10,648 nucleotides of DNA, taken from a candidate division KSB1 bacterium. Its GTDB lineage: Bacteria; Zhuqueibacterota; JdFR-76; DREG01. The stretch is from assembly GCA_022566355.1 (NCBI GenBank), contig JADFJB010000146.1, positions 1 to 10,648 on the forward strand. The letters are read 5' to 3'. Under the pieces are notes generated by a model, which saw only the letters and a program-made list of their open reading frames with translations, searched no databases and was not told the DNA's origin. Below are positions 1 to 6,640 of the stretch, piece after piece; within the stretch, counting starts at the first letter, position 1, and each line of letters begins with the position of its first letter. Both the position numbers and the translations under genes were made by a program.

Positions 1-44
1 ACTATTTCGGGTTTCGTGTTGTTCGTCCCCGGTCAGATTTATAA
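1..44 (+). CDS. C-terminal end of a DGR target protein (FGE-sulfatase / C-type-lectin fold), partial
   Basis: The window opens inside a gene. Read from position 3, the frame gives YFGFRVVRPRSDL and a TAA stop at 42-44. A GFRVVR-type tail close to the stop is the usual end of formylglycine-generating-enzyme-like (C-type lectin fold) proteins, the commonest targets of diversity-generating retroelements; in these the variable repeat lies in the last ~100-150 bp of the gene. An avd gene follows 91 nt downstream and a DGR-type reverse transcriptase remnant after that, which supports reading this as the diversified target. Only 13 codons are visible, so the variable repeat itself and the rest of the protein lie outside the window. 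Any FGE-like protein would end similarly, so the target role depends on the context. Confidence 0.6.
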   Translation, partial: YFGFRVVRPRSDL

Positions 45-52
45 TTTGAATC

Positions 53-84
53 TCTGCTAGTCTGTTGCTCTGTTTCTCTGAACG
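53..84 (+). repeat. Period-8 TCTG repeat behind the DGR target gene
   Basis: TCTG occurs at 53, 61, 69 and 77, exactly 8 nt apart, with variable 4-nt fillers (CTAG, TTGC, TTTC, AACG). The block begins 9 nt after the stop codon of the target gene and ends about 50 nt before avd. It is not a palindrome. Its position just past the expected end of the variable repeat makes a role in target recognition conceivable, but that is speculation. Confidence 0.5.
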
Positions 85-135
85 AAAATTTTTTGTAATT
101 TTTGTTTTTGAATTCAATAAAAGTGAGGAAATATA

Positions 136-516
136 ATGGCCAACAATGAGATGTTAATCATAAAAAAGGGCTATGATTTTTCCAAATGGCTGTTGCACCA
201 TACCGGCAAGTTTCCCAGGAGTTATCGTTTTAGTGTAGCGGCCAAGCTGGAAAACGGTATTTTGGATTTTATCGAAGCAACCACAGTTGCGAATATGAGA
301 AAAAACAAAATACCCTTGTTAAAACAAGCGGATGAAGCGCTGGCACGAATGCGGTTGTTATTCCGGTTAAGCTATGAAATGCGTTTTATCAATTTAAAGT
401 CTTATGAATTCGGCAGCAGCCAATTGGTCGAGTTAGGAAAGCTTCTTGGGTTGAAAAACAATGTTATAACTTTTTATCGTAAATTTGAAGAAAATCTCCA
501 GTTAAAAACTTGTTAG
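136..516 (+). CDS. avd: Avd, accessory protein of a diversity-generating retroelement
   Basis: A 126-residue, basic, mainly helical protein of the size and pattern of the Avd / S23 four-helix-bundle family. In the studied Bordetella phage DGR, Avd forms a positively charged homopentamer that binds the reverse transcriptase and the template RNA and is needed for mutagenic cDNA synthesis. Recognisable features are the N-terminal stretch ending GKFPRSYRFS (about residues 24-33), helices rich in basic and hydrophobic residues (33-60, 62-88), and the C-terminal helix with LGKLLGLKNN (about 101-110). The start is supported by GTGAGGA about 9 nt upstream of the ATG. The gene sits between the target-protein tail and the reverse-transcriptase remnant, the standard DGR order, and appears intact even though the enzyme it would serve is truncated. 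A stand-alone four-helix-bundle protein of the same superfamily is the alternative, but the neighbours favour Avd. Confidence 0.88.
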   Translation: MANNEMLIIKKGYDFSKWLLHHTGKFPRSYRFSVAAKLENGILDFIEATTVANMRKNKIPLLKQADEALARMRLLFRLSYEMRFINLKSYEFGSSQLVELGKLLGLKNNVITFYRKFEENLQLKTC

Positions 517-523
517 AGATAAG

Positions 524-551
524 TCCCCTCTCTAGAGGGGAATTATTATTT
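524..551 (+). terminator. Possible hairpin terminator after avd
   Basis: CCCCTCT pairs with AGAGGGG (525-540) just 8 nt after the avd stop, followed by the AT-rich AATTATTATTT. It could terminate transcription of avd. The same CCCCTCT/AGAGGGG palindrome recurs in the repeat upstream of the DUF559 gene, so it may instead be a solitary copy of that repeat's hairpin. The run of T is poor, which keeps the terminator reading weak. Confidence 0.35.
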
Positions 552-655
552 ACATTGAAATGCTAAAAAATAATAGCTATTCACTAATTATCAGTATGAA
601 AGAGCAGTCGAAAACTTGTTGTAGATTATTTGATCGAAGTAAGGGAAAGTAAAAA

Positions 656-697
656 GAATTCCAAATTCCCCTCTTGAGAGGGGATTTAGGGGTGTGT
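656..697 (+). repeat. Left hairpin-containing inverted repeat of the DUF559 unit
   Basis: The 42-nt block starts GAATTCC, contains the imperfect palindrome TCCCCTCTTGAGAGGGGA, and ends AGGGGTGTGT (688-697). Its last ten bases are the exact reverse complement of ACACACCCCT at 1118-1127, and its GAATTC matches the GAATTC at 1154-1159. The two blocks have the same length, orientation and arrangement: outer GAATTC, hairpin, inner ACACACCCCT. Together they enclose the DUF559 gene. Confidence 0.7.
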
Positions 698-726
698 AAT
701 TTTACTTTAAAAAAACCCATTAACTC

Positions 727-1104
727 ATGCCAAAACGCAAAATTATACCATACAATCCAAAACTAAAAGAATTTGCCAGGAATCTCCGCAATAACAGCAC
801 GTTATCTGAGATATTACTTTGGAAGAAACTAAAAGGAAAACAAATTCGCGGTTATGATTTTCACCGTCAAAAACCGCTTGATAATTATATTGTTGATTTC
901 TTTTGCAATGAACTGATGTTAGCCATAGAGATCGATGGTAGAAGTCACCATTACAAAGTTTTAGCAGATCGAGAACGGCAAAATAGTTTAGAATCATTTG
1001 GAGTCCATTTTCTTCGTTTTACAGATTATGAAGTCAAAACGAACATGGACAATGTAATTAGAGTTATTGAAGCGAAGATAATAGAACTTGAAGCGAAGGA
1101 TTGA
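727..1104 (+). CDS. DUF559 / Vsr-like endonuclease-fold protein
   Basis: A 125-residue protein of typical DUF559 length. This family is related to the very-short-patch repair endonuclease Vsr and has the PD-(D/E)XK nuclease fold; its biological role is not established. Visible signature: LRNNSTLSEILLWKKLK (20-36), FHRQKPLDNYIVDFFC (45-60), IEIDGRSHH (67-75), DRERQNSLESFG (81-92) and LRFTDYEV (96-103). Likely catalytic acidic residues are D57, E68 and D70, all present, so the domain looks complete and probably active. There is no convincing ribosome binding site before the ATG (a CCATTAACTC leader); expression may be weak. The gene is enclosed by matching inverted repeats and separates avd from the reverse-transcriptase remnant. 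This suggests it arrived as a separate unit and is not a native DGR component. A host repair or restriction-associated role cannot be excluded. Confidence 0.85.
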   Translation: MPKRKIIPYNPKLKEFARNLRNNSTLSEILLWKKLKGKQIRGYDFHRQKPLDNYIVDFFCNELMLAIEIDGRSHHYKVLADRERQNSLESFGVHFLRFTDYEVKTNMDNVIRVIEAKIIELEAKD

Positions 1105-1117
1105 TTGTTAGGTGAAT

Positions 1118-1159
1118 ACACACCCCTGAAAATGCTCCCGTCTGAACGGGAGGGAATTC
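1118..1159 (+). repeat. Right hairpin-containing inverted repeat of the DUF559 unit
   Basis: ACACACCCCT (1118-1127) is followed by a stem of CTCCCGT/ACGGGAG (1135-1152, loop CTGA) and by GGAATTC. It mirrors the block at 656-697 in length and arrangement. The stem bases differ from those of the left block but the hairpin is retained, as expected if the structure matters. It lies 13 nt after the DUF559 stop codon and could also act as its terminator. Confidence 0.65.
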
Positions 1160-1184
1160 ATGGAGCCAATCCTCATGTCGAATT

Positions 1185-1784
1185 CCTTCTATCGACCATG
1201 ATATTTTAAAATCTTTAATACATAAGCGAATCGTGTGTAATTTAACGTTATCTTTGATAGATACAATTATTGACCACAGCAATCCTCAAGTGTATGTGTT
1301 CGAGTATTTTCCGGGAGATGATCTGTTTACTCCATTTGAACGACGAAGAGGTTTACCGATTGGTAATTTAACCAGCCAGTTTTTTGCAAATTATTATCTT
1401 AACCCGCTTGACCATTTTGTAAAAGAAAAGTTAAAGTGTCAGGGATATATCAGGTACGTAGATGATTGTGTGCTTTTCTCGAACTCCAAAAGTGAATTGC
1501 GAAATTGGAAAAGGAATATAGCAGATTTTCTAGAACATTTTCGTTTAAGATTACATCCCGATAGATGTCAAATCTATCCGGTAAAAAATAGCAGCCGATT
1601 TTTGGGTCAAGTTATTTTCAGAACACACAGAAGATTATGTTCAAAAAATGTTCGGAAATTTAAGAAACGGATTTATATATGGCAAGAATATCCATGTGAA
1701 AATATACAGCAACGCGTGGCCAGTTGGATTGGCCATGCAAGGCAAGCAGATACTTTCTGCTTGTTAAAATCTTTAGGTCTATAA
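1185..1784 (+). pseudogene. DGR-type reverse transcriptase, 5'-truncated
   Basis: Homology begins at PSIDHDIL (from 1185) and runs in one open frame to a TAA at 1782-1784, about 199 residues against the roughly 330-400 usual for DGR reverse transcriptases. Retained parts are [20 protein letters not shown] (around 1350-1410), where IGxxxSQ is the signature that separates DGR enzymes from group II intron RTs, the catalytic YVDD (1455-1466), FLGQVIF, and the C-terminal thumb with [12 protein letters not shown]. Missing are the N-terminal fingers and the aspartate that normally precedes FFPSIDH by a few residues, one of the metal-binding residues. The only plausible internal start is GTG at 1233, without a good ribosome binding site. 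An in-frame stop at 1143-1145 closes the frame upstream. In a working DGR this enzyme copies the template repeat with errors at adenines; here it can hardly be active. Confidence 0.88.
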
Positions 1785-2158
1785 ACATCAAATTCTCAAA
1801 ATTCAAACCAATCTAACAACATCATATAGCTGTTGCACTTTATTTCTTAATGAAAATCAAAAACTTGTAATTAACAAGAAACTGATTTTCTTATCAGTTC
1901 CGACGAAAAAAGATTTGTCACTAAGGTTTAAGAAAATTAAAACCATCGAAAAACCCTATTGGAAGGATTCAATACTTTAGGAAGATTATCCATTAGATGA
2001 AATAGATTCCTTCTGAATGACATTCCTGGAAACTGAGGTTTAGCAAGTAATAATTTTTCCATTCCCACCCAATCCGGCAATTTTCTAAGTTTTAGAAAAA
2101 TTCCTTTACTATTATTATAGATTTTCATTTGAACTGCTAATATTCATGCAACATTCTT

Positions 2159-2189
2159 TTGAACAAAACGTCCTAAATTTGAATATAAT
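2159..2189 (+). promoter_or_regulatory. Possible promoter upstream of the 2241 start
   Basis: TTGAAC (2159-2164) and TATAAT (2184-2189) match sigma-70-type -35 and -10 hexamers. The 19-nt spacing is longer than the preferred 17. It is followed by GGAGGT and an ATG at 2241. In an AT-rich gap such matches occur by chance; the consensus of this organism is unknown. Confidence 0.25.
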
Positions 2190-2240
2190 TAAATCCATTT
2201 CAATATTCATAATCATAACAAAATGGAGGTAGTAAGAAAC

Positions 2241-2273
2241 ATGAAAGAAAAATTATTATGTGTACGGGATTAA
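2241..2273 (+). pseudogene. Ten-codon peptide with strong ribosome binding site, cut off in a repeat
   Basis: GGAGGT (2225-2230) lies 10 nt before ATG and the frame reads MKEKLLCVRD, then TAA. The last codons and the stop belong to an interspersed palindromic repeat beginning at about 2263. The strong initiation signal is out of proportion to a 10-residue product. This suggests the 5' end of a gene whose body was lost when the repeat arrived, or a short leader peptide. It is too short for any functional assignment. Confidence 0.3.
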
Positions 2274-2333
2274 CAGGATCAACAAGATAACAAAAGTGTT
2301 AATTCTGATCATCCTTGTTAATCCTATCAAAAA
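2263..2333 (+). repeat. Interspersed palindromic repeat, GGATTAACAGGAT family, copy 1
   Basis: The left arm GGATTAACAGGATCAACAAG is inverted, imperfectly, in GATCATCCTTGTTAATCC on the right side, forming a long hairpin with several mismatches. The core (GGAT-AACAGGAT-AACA-GAT) is shared with the perfect hairpin at 6641-6710, so two copies of one repeat family lie about 4.4 kb apart. Repeats of this look are frequent between genes in several FCB-group and related genomes. The family has no assigned function that I know of. Confidence 0.65.
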
Positions 2334-2459
2334 ATATATTTTTACCACAGTTGTGAATTTTGCTTCACTTTCTAATCCTTATTTCTTATATTTTCTACAC
2401 TCTTTAACTCTCGATTTAAATATCTTGAATAATATTCTCCTTGAGAAAGGAAACGCATC

Positions 2460-3794
2460 ATGAAAAACAATTTTGATGACCAAAAAGAAACTGTTGAAGT
2501 TCATTCTTCACGACGAAGGTTTTTGAAACAATTTGCAGGAGGTGTTGCTGCATCTGCTATTCTGCCATCTGCGATACTTGCCAATTCCGAAATTCTATCT
2601 AAAATATCTAGAACTAAAATTCCAATATCAGATTCAACTGTTGCTTCAGGTGAAAGCTATTGGAAAATGGTCAAGGAGCAATTTCCACTTCGACCCGGTT
2701 TTATTTTAATGAATTCCGCCAATCTCTGTCCAGCGCCCTATCCGGTTAGTGAAACTGTGTTCCGTTTGCAACGCGATGTCGATGCGGATGCTTCCTTTCA
2801 GAACCGGGGTAAGTTTCGTGAAATGCGCCAGAAATCTCTGATTGCGCTAGCGGATTACCTGGGGACTGATTCCGATGAATTGGTGATTACACGCAATACC
2901 ACCGAAGGCAACAACATGGTTATTAGTGGCCTGGATTTAAAAGCCGGTGATGAAGTCGTCATTTGGGACCAGAACCATCCCACCAATAATGTCGCCTGGG
3001 ATGTGCGGGCGCAGCGATTCGGTTTTACTGTAAAACGTGTTTCAACACCGAAATCACCGAATTCTCCGGAGGATCTTATTCAACCATTTAAAAACGCATT
3101 GACCAACAAAACCCGGGTGCTTGGATTCTCTCACATATCCAATATCTCAGGAGTCGCTTTGCCGGCTCAACAAATTTGTACCCTTGCAAGAGATCGAGGA
3201 ATCATGACATTGATCGATGGCGCGCAAAGCTTTGGTTTTATGAATTTGAAGCTACATGAAATCGGCTGTGATTTTTTCACTGGAAGCGCCCATAAATGGT
3301 TTATGGGACCCAAAGAAGCCGGGATTCTCTATGTTCGCAAGGATAGAGTCAAAGATTTATGGCCATCCATGGTGGGGGTCGGATGGGATCAGGCCAAGGA
3401 TAAAGGTGCAAATAAATTTTCTACTTTGGGACAGCGAGATGATGCAACAGTGTCGGCAATGGCAAAGGCAGTTGAATTTCACAAGCACATCGGTAAGGAA
3501 CGTGTAGATGCGCGAATCCGAGAATTGGCAGCTTCGATCAAAACAGAAGTTCAAAAAAAAATTCCCAATGCAGTTTTTCGAACACCTCTGGATGCCAATT
3601 TAAGCAGCGGCGTTGTTGTATTTAATATCCCGGGCATGGACTTAAGGAAAACTTTTAACCAACTCTACAAGGATCATAACATCGGTTGTGCAACTACCAG
3701 GGGTGAGTTCGCCGGCATGCGATTGAGTCCGAATATCTATAATCTGTTGGAGGAAGTGGATAGGGTTGTTGATACGATTAGAAATTTAGTCTAA
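2460..3794 (+). CDS. Tat-exported class V aminotransferase-fold PLP enzyme (isopenicillin-N-epimerase/cysteine-desulfurase-like)
   Basis: A 444-residue fold-type I PLP enzyme of aminotransferase class V. Residues 17-23 (SRRRFLK) followed by a hydrophobic stretch ending ILPSAILA (to about 41) form a twin-arginine signal, so a folded, cofactor-loaded enzyme is probably exported to the periplasm. Active-site features: TRNTTEGNN (144-152) for the cofactor phosphate, SHISNISG (224-231), LIDGAQSFG (251-259) with D253 for the pyridine nitrogen, SAHKW with K279 as the likely Schiff-base lysine, and RLSPNIYN (421-428), where R421 should bind a substrate carboxylate. Length and motifs are complete. Closest families by eye are CefD-like epimerases and SufS-like desulfurases; the substrate cannot be told from the sequence. 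AAAGGA about 8-10 nt upstream supports the start. It is transcribed alone, convergent with the permease gene. Confidence 0.87.
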   Translation: MKNNFDDQKETVEVHSSRRRFLKQFAGGVAASAILPSAILANSEILSKISRTKIPISDSTVASGESYWKMVKEQFPLRPGFILMNSANLCPAPYPVSETVFRLQRDVDADASFQNRGKFREMRQKSLIALADYLGTDSDELVITRNTTEGNNMVISGLDLKAGDEVVIWDQNHPTNNVAWDVRAQRFGFTVKRVSTPKSPNSPEDLIQPFKNALTNKTRVLGFSHISNISGVALPAQQICTLARDRGIMTLIDGAQSFGFMNLKLHEIGCDFFTGSAHKWFMGPKEAGILYVRKDRVKDLWPSMVGVGWDQAKDKGANKFSTLGQRDDATVSAMAKAVEFHKHIGKERVDARIRELAASIKTEVQKKIPNAVFRTPLDANLSSGVVVFNIPGMDLRKTFNQLYKDHNIGCATTRGEFAGMRLSPNIYNLLEEVDRVVDTIRNLV

Positions 3795-4043
3795 GACTTA
3801 GTTGTAATCATATTTCTTTTAGAAAAGTTAAACTTTATAATATTTCGACAAATGTACAGTATGCGCCCTTCGAAATGTTGCTAGTTGTTGAATCAGTAAT
3901 TCATTGTAAATTTAGTTTCAAATCATTTGAATGAATCAAAACTAAGACGCAGGCAGAAACTAACGATAAGCGGACTCATTCTTCAACCCGTTTTCCATAT
4001 TTTGAATTTACTATTGACTTTTATCTATTATCAGTTTTTTTAT
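3795..4043. other. Convergent intergenic region
   Basis: This ~250-nt AT-rich gap lies between two convergent genes. A small stem, CTTTT/AAAAG around 3817-3828, lies near the aminotransferase stop but lacks a proper T-run. I see no gene, RNA or strong terminator before the tandem array. Confidence 0.4.
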
Positions 4044-4134
4044 TTTCGTCTTTCGTCTTTCGTCTTTCGTCTTTCGTCTTTCGTCTTTCGTCTTTCGTCA
4101 ATCGTCAATCGTCTGCCGTCTATCGTCAATCATT
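4044..4134 (+). repeat. Heptanucleotide tandem array (TTTCGTC)n
   Basis: Eight perfect TTTCGTC units run from 4044 to 4099, followed in register by AATCGTC, AATCGTC, TGCCGTC, TATCGTC and a final AATCATT. The last unit contains the stop codon (complement of 4130-4132) of the permease gene, so the array reaches the coding region. On the permease strand the unit reads GACGAAA, so the array would form its 3' untranslated RNA. Units nearest the gene are diverged while the distal ones are identical, consistent with recent expansion on the distal side. A 7-nt unit shifts any reading frame, and no gene uses it. Confidence 0.95.
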
Positions 4135-6550
4135 CATACTTAATCGACTTTACCGGATTCTCCAACGCTGCTTTGATCGATTGATAACCGATAGCAACTA
4201 AAGCGATAAGAATCGCAAAGGCTGTTGCTAAAATGAAATTCTCTATGCCAATTCCGATTCTGTAAGCGAAATCCTCCAGCCAATTCCTCATGGCGAAGTA
4301 GGCGATTGGCCATGCTAAAATTGTTCCTATGATAACAAGTTTACCAAAATCGTTTGTTAGCATGAAAAGGATATTGCTAACATTTGCGCCCAATACTTTT
4401 CGTATGCCGATTTCTTTTGTGCGCCGTGCAACTGTCAATGTTGCCAATCCAAACAAGCCAAGACATGCAATTAGAATAGCAAATGAAGAAGCGTAGCCGA
4501 CAATCTTACCCCATCTTTCCTCTTCCCGATATTGTTGATCCACATCTTCATCAAGAAAACTGAATTGAAAGGGTTGATTGGCCGCACTGCTTTGCCAGGC
4601 TGATTTTACCAGGTCGATGGTTTGTGGGATTCGATCCGGTTGGATCCTAACATTGATAAAATTAACCGACCGCGGTGAAAAGGAAGTGGATATATCGTTT
4701 ATGCCGCGAAGAAGAGTCATCGGATTGAGTACAATTGCTAAAGGTGCAATTTCATTTTGTAATGATTGAAAATTGAAATCCTTTACCACTCCAATGATTT
4801 GGTGGGGAGGAAAATTCTTGCCCGGGAAGCTTTGACCCAGCGGAGACTGCCAATTAAAAAACTTTACCATTGCCTGGTTAACAATTACTGCATCGGTTGA
4901 GTCTGTAGCAAAATCTTTGGAAAAGTCGCGGCCATCAGCCAATTCGATTTCCAGGGTCTGCAAATAATCATGATCAACCGTAATTTGGTAGAACTGTTTA
5001 AATTCAGCCTGGTTGTCTCGGAATCCCATAATAGTCCAGGGGCTGGCAAAAGTTGCGGAAGCTCCGGAAACACTCAGAACCGCATCCTTGTTGGCAAGTT
5101 GATTTCGCAAGCGTTCAACCAGCATTTTCCCCTGAGCTGCAGGGCTATTATTGCGAATCACTAAAACTTGTTCATCATTAAATCCCAGGTTTTTCGTTTG
5201 CAGATATTCTATTTGATCCAGCATAATCAGTGTGCTAACGATTAAAAAAATGGATATGGTAAATTGAACCACAACCAAACTTCTGCCAAACAGTTTTGTG
5301 CCACCCAGTTTCGATTCTCCTTTGACCACCTCGGCAGGTTGAAACCTGGAGAGAATGAATGCCGGATAACTTCCGGCAGTTATGGCAACCAAAAGTATTA
5401 AGAAAGCGAAAATTGCCAAACTAAAAAAATCAACTGCAAATGCCAGTTGTTTATTGGCAATTTCATTGAAATAAGGCAAGAATATAATTGCCAAAAGTGT
5501 TCCCAAAACCATTGCGATAAAACTCATTAACACCGCTTCGCCCCAAAATTGTTTAATTAATTGACTTTTCAATGCACCTAATACTTTTCGCACTCCGACT
5601 TCCTTCGTCCGGCTAGCAGATCGTCCGATGGATAATATCATAAAATTAATGCAAGCAATGCCGAGGACCAGCAATGCGACGATGCTAAGAATCGTCGAAT
5701 ATATTGGGTCGCTTGTTGCTACAAAGCCAGCCGGAATATCCGGGTTCAGGTGGATATCCGTTATGGATTGAAGCTGTAGAGTAACAATATCTGCACCCTC
5801 TTTCGAGTAGTTGTTCTTAACGACAGCCTCCAATTTGCTTTCCATTTCCGGATGGGCCAAAGCAGCAGAGAGTACCACGTAGGTTTCCAGGAAAACGTTG
5901 AACCAGCTGGTTAATGCGCGTGGTCTCATGAAGCTGCGAGCATTATCAAAAGGAATTGCGATGCTGAATTGAATACTGGAATTTGTCGGACAATCTTTGG
6001 CGATTCCGGTGATCGTGAAATCATGAAAAGCATTGCCAAGTTTAATCGAAAGGGTTTGATTGAGGATGTCGGTGGAACCAAATATTTTACTGGCCATACT
6101 TTCGGTTAATACAACCGAATTTAAATTTTGTAAAACCGTTGATGGATTACCGGCTATTAATGGGAAAGAAAAGATTTCGAAGAAATCTGAATCTACTAAA
6201 TGATAATTTTCGGAAAAATTTTTATCGCCGAATCTCAGGTTGTCAGTTCTTGTTAGTACTCTAACTGCGCTTTCCACTTCCGGAAATGATTTTTCCATGG
6301 CTTCTGCCATGAGCGCTGGTGTTTGAACGTATGTGAAGGCATCACGGTCAGGTGGATCTTCGGTCACGTACACACGGTAAATGTTCTCGGCATTTTGATG
6401 AAATTTGTCATAACTCAGCTCATTTCGCACAAAAAGAAAAATCAACAAGCAGCAACCGATGCCGATGGCCAGCCCGACAATGTTGATGCCTGAGTAGAGT
6501 TTTTGATGAACCATATTGCGAAAGGCTATTTTGATGTAATTCAGCAGCAT
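4130..6550 (-). CDS. MacB/FtsX-family ABC transporter permease, two-module type
   Basis: An 806-residue inner-membrane protein with two MacB_PCD-FtsX modules. Predicted membrane segments are near 20-42, 284-307, 338-360, 373-398, 423-444, 687-707, 735-757 and 771-792, with large extracytoplasmic domains at about 45-280 and 446-685. Each module has the cytoplasmic signature after its membrane helix, RTKEVGVRKVLGA (314-326) and RTKEIGIRKVLGA (710-722), and the C terminus ENPVKSIKYE is typical of the family. Such permeases work with a MacB/LolD-type ATPase to drive efflux or mechanotransmission across the periplasm. No ATPase or membrane-fusion gene lies in the window, so the partner and substrate are unknown. 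GAGGT 6 nt before the ATG supports the start. It follows the amidase gene on the same strand after 180 nt, separated by a strong hairpin repeat, so cotranscription is doubtful. Confidence 0.93.
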   Translation of the reverse strand: MLLNYIKIAFRNMVHQKLYSGINIVGLAIGIGCCLLIFLFVRNELSYDKFHQNAENIYRVYVTEDPPDRDAFTYVQTPALMAEAMEKSFPEVESAVRVLTRTDNLRFGDKNFSENYHLVDSDFFEIFSFPLIAGNPSTVLQNLNSVVLTESMASKIFGSTDILNQTLSIKLGNAFHDFTITGIAKDCPTNSSIQFSIAIPFDNARSFMRPRALTSWFNVFLETYVVLSAALAHPEMESKLEAVVKNNYSKEGADIVTLQLQSITDIHLNPDIPAGFVATSDPIYSTILSIVALLVLGIACINFMILSIGRSASRTKEVGVRKVLGALKSQLIKQFWGEAVLMSFIAMVLGTLLAIIFLPYFNEIANKQLAFAVDFFSLAIFAFLILLVAITAGSYPAFILSRFQPAEVVKGESKLGGTKLFGRSLVVVQFTISIFLIVSTLIMLDQIEYLQTKNLGFNDEQVLVIRNNSPAAQGKMLVERLRNQLANKDAVLSVSGASATFASPWTIMGFRDNQAEFKQFYQITVDHDYLQTLEIELADGRDFSKDFATDSTDAVIVNQAMVKFFNWQSPLGQSFPGKNFPPHQIIGVVKDFNFQSLQNEIAPLAIVLNPMTLLRGINDISTSFSPRSVNFINVRIQPDRIPQTIDLVKSAWQSSAANQPFQFSFLDEDVDQQYREEERWGKIVGYASSFAILIACLGLFGLATLTVARRTKEIGIRKVLGANVSNILFMLTNDFGKLVIIGTILAWPIAYFAMRNWLEDFAYRIGIGIENFILATAFAILIALVAIGYQSIKAALENPVKSIKYE

Positions 6551-6640
6551 ATTTACCTCAAGGATTAGTGGTATGACTCATTGGAAAGAAATGAATTAAT
6601 TATTTAGACGATTAGAATCCTGATTAAGTTTAAGTGAATA

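Larger units (their letters stand above)
656..1159 (+). mobile_element. Candidate mobile unit: DUF559 nuclease gene between hairpin inverted repeats
   Basis: Two 42-nt inverted blocks (656-697 and 1118-1159) frame a single nuclease gene. Each block has an inner 10-bp sequence that is perfectly inverted between the sides and an outer hairpin whose sequence differs between sides while its structure is kept. The unit lies exactly where a DGR would carry its template repeat and the first third of its reverse transcriptase, and recognisable reverse-transcriptase sequence resumes only about 25 nt after the right block. No transposase is present and I see no convincing target-site duplication. Mobility is therefore inferred from the architecture and the position, not shown. 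Confidence 0.5.
1785..2459. other. Gap without a convincing gene
   Basis: This 675-nt AT-rich stretch contains no recognisable complete gene. On the - strand, 1937-2128 is an open frame of 63 codons containing LRKLPDWVGMEKLLL, which faintly resembles a decayed leucine-rich repeat; it has no clear ribosome binding site and I do not call it a gene. The right half holds a start site at 2241 and an interspersed palindromic repeat (2263-2333). The remainder (1785-1936, 2340-2459) shows no structure I can name. Confidence 0.6.

Noticed and set aside
517-1184. DGR template repeat between avd and the reverse transcriptase
   Set aside because: Compared by eye, no segment here resembles the visible target-gene end (TTCGGGTTTCGTGTTGTTCG) with adenine differences.
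727-1784. DUF559 as an integral fourth component of the DGR
   Set aside because: The gene has its own flanking inverted repeats and coincides with loss of the reverse-transcriptase start, which fits a later arrival better than a native component.
1937-2128. 63-codon - strand frame with a faint leucine-rich-repeat look
   Set aside because: Too short, no clear ribosome binding site, and the resemblance rests on one LRKLPDWVG-like segment; recorded only in the gap description.
2260-2463. 67-codon + strand frame overlapping the aminotransferase start
   Set aside because: Its first part is the palindromic repeat at 2263-2333 and the rest is low-complexity AT-rich sequence; there is no ribosome binding site for it.
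4044-4127. CRISPR array
   Set aside because: The unit is 7 nt with no spacers, so this is a simple tandem repeat; no cas genes are present.
3927-4184. + strand frame encoding FRLSSFV repeats
   Set aside because: It is only the translation of the TTTCGTC tandem array and overlaps the end of the permease gene on the other strand.
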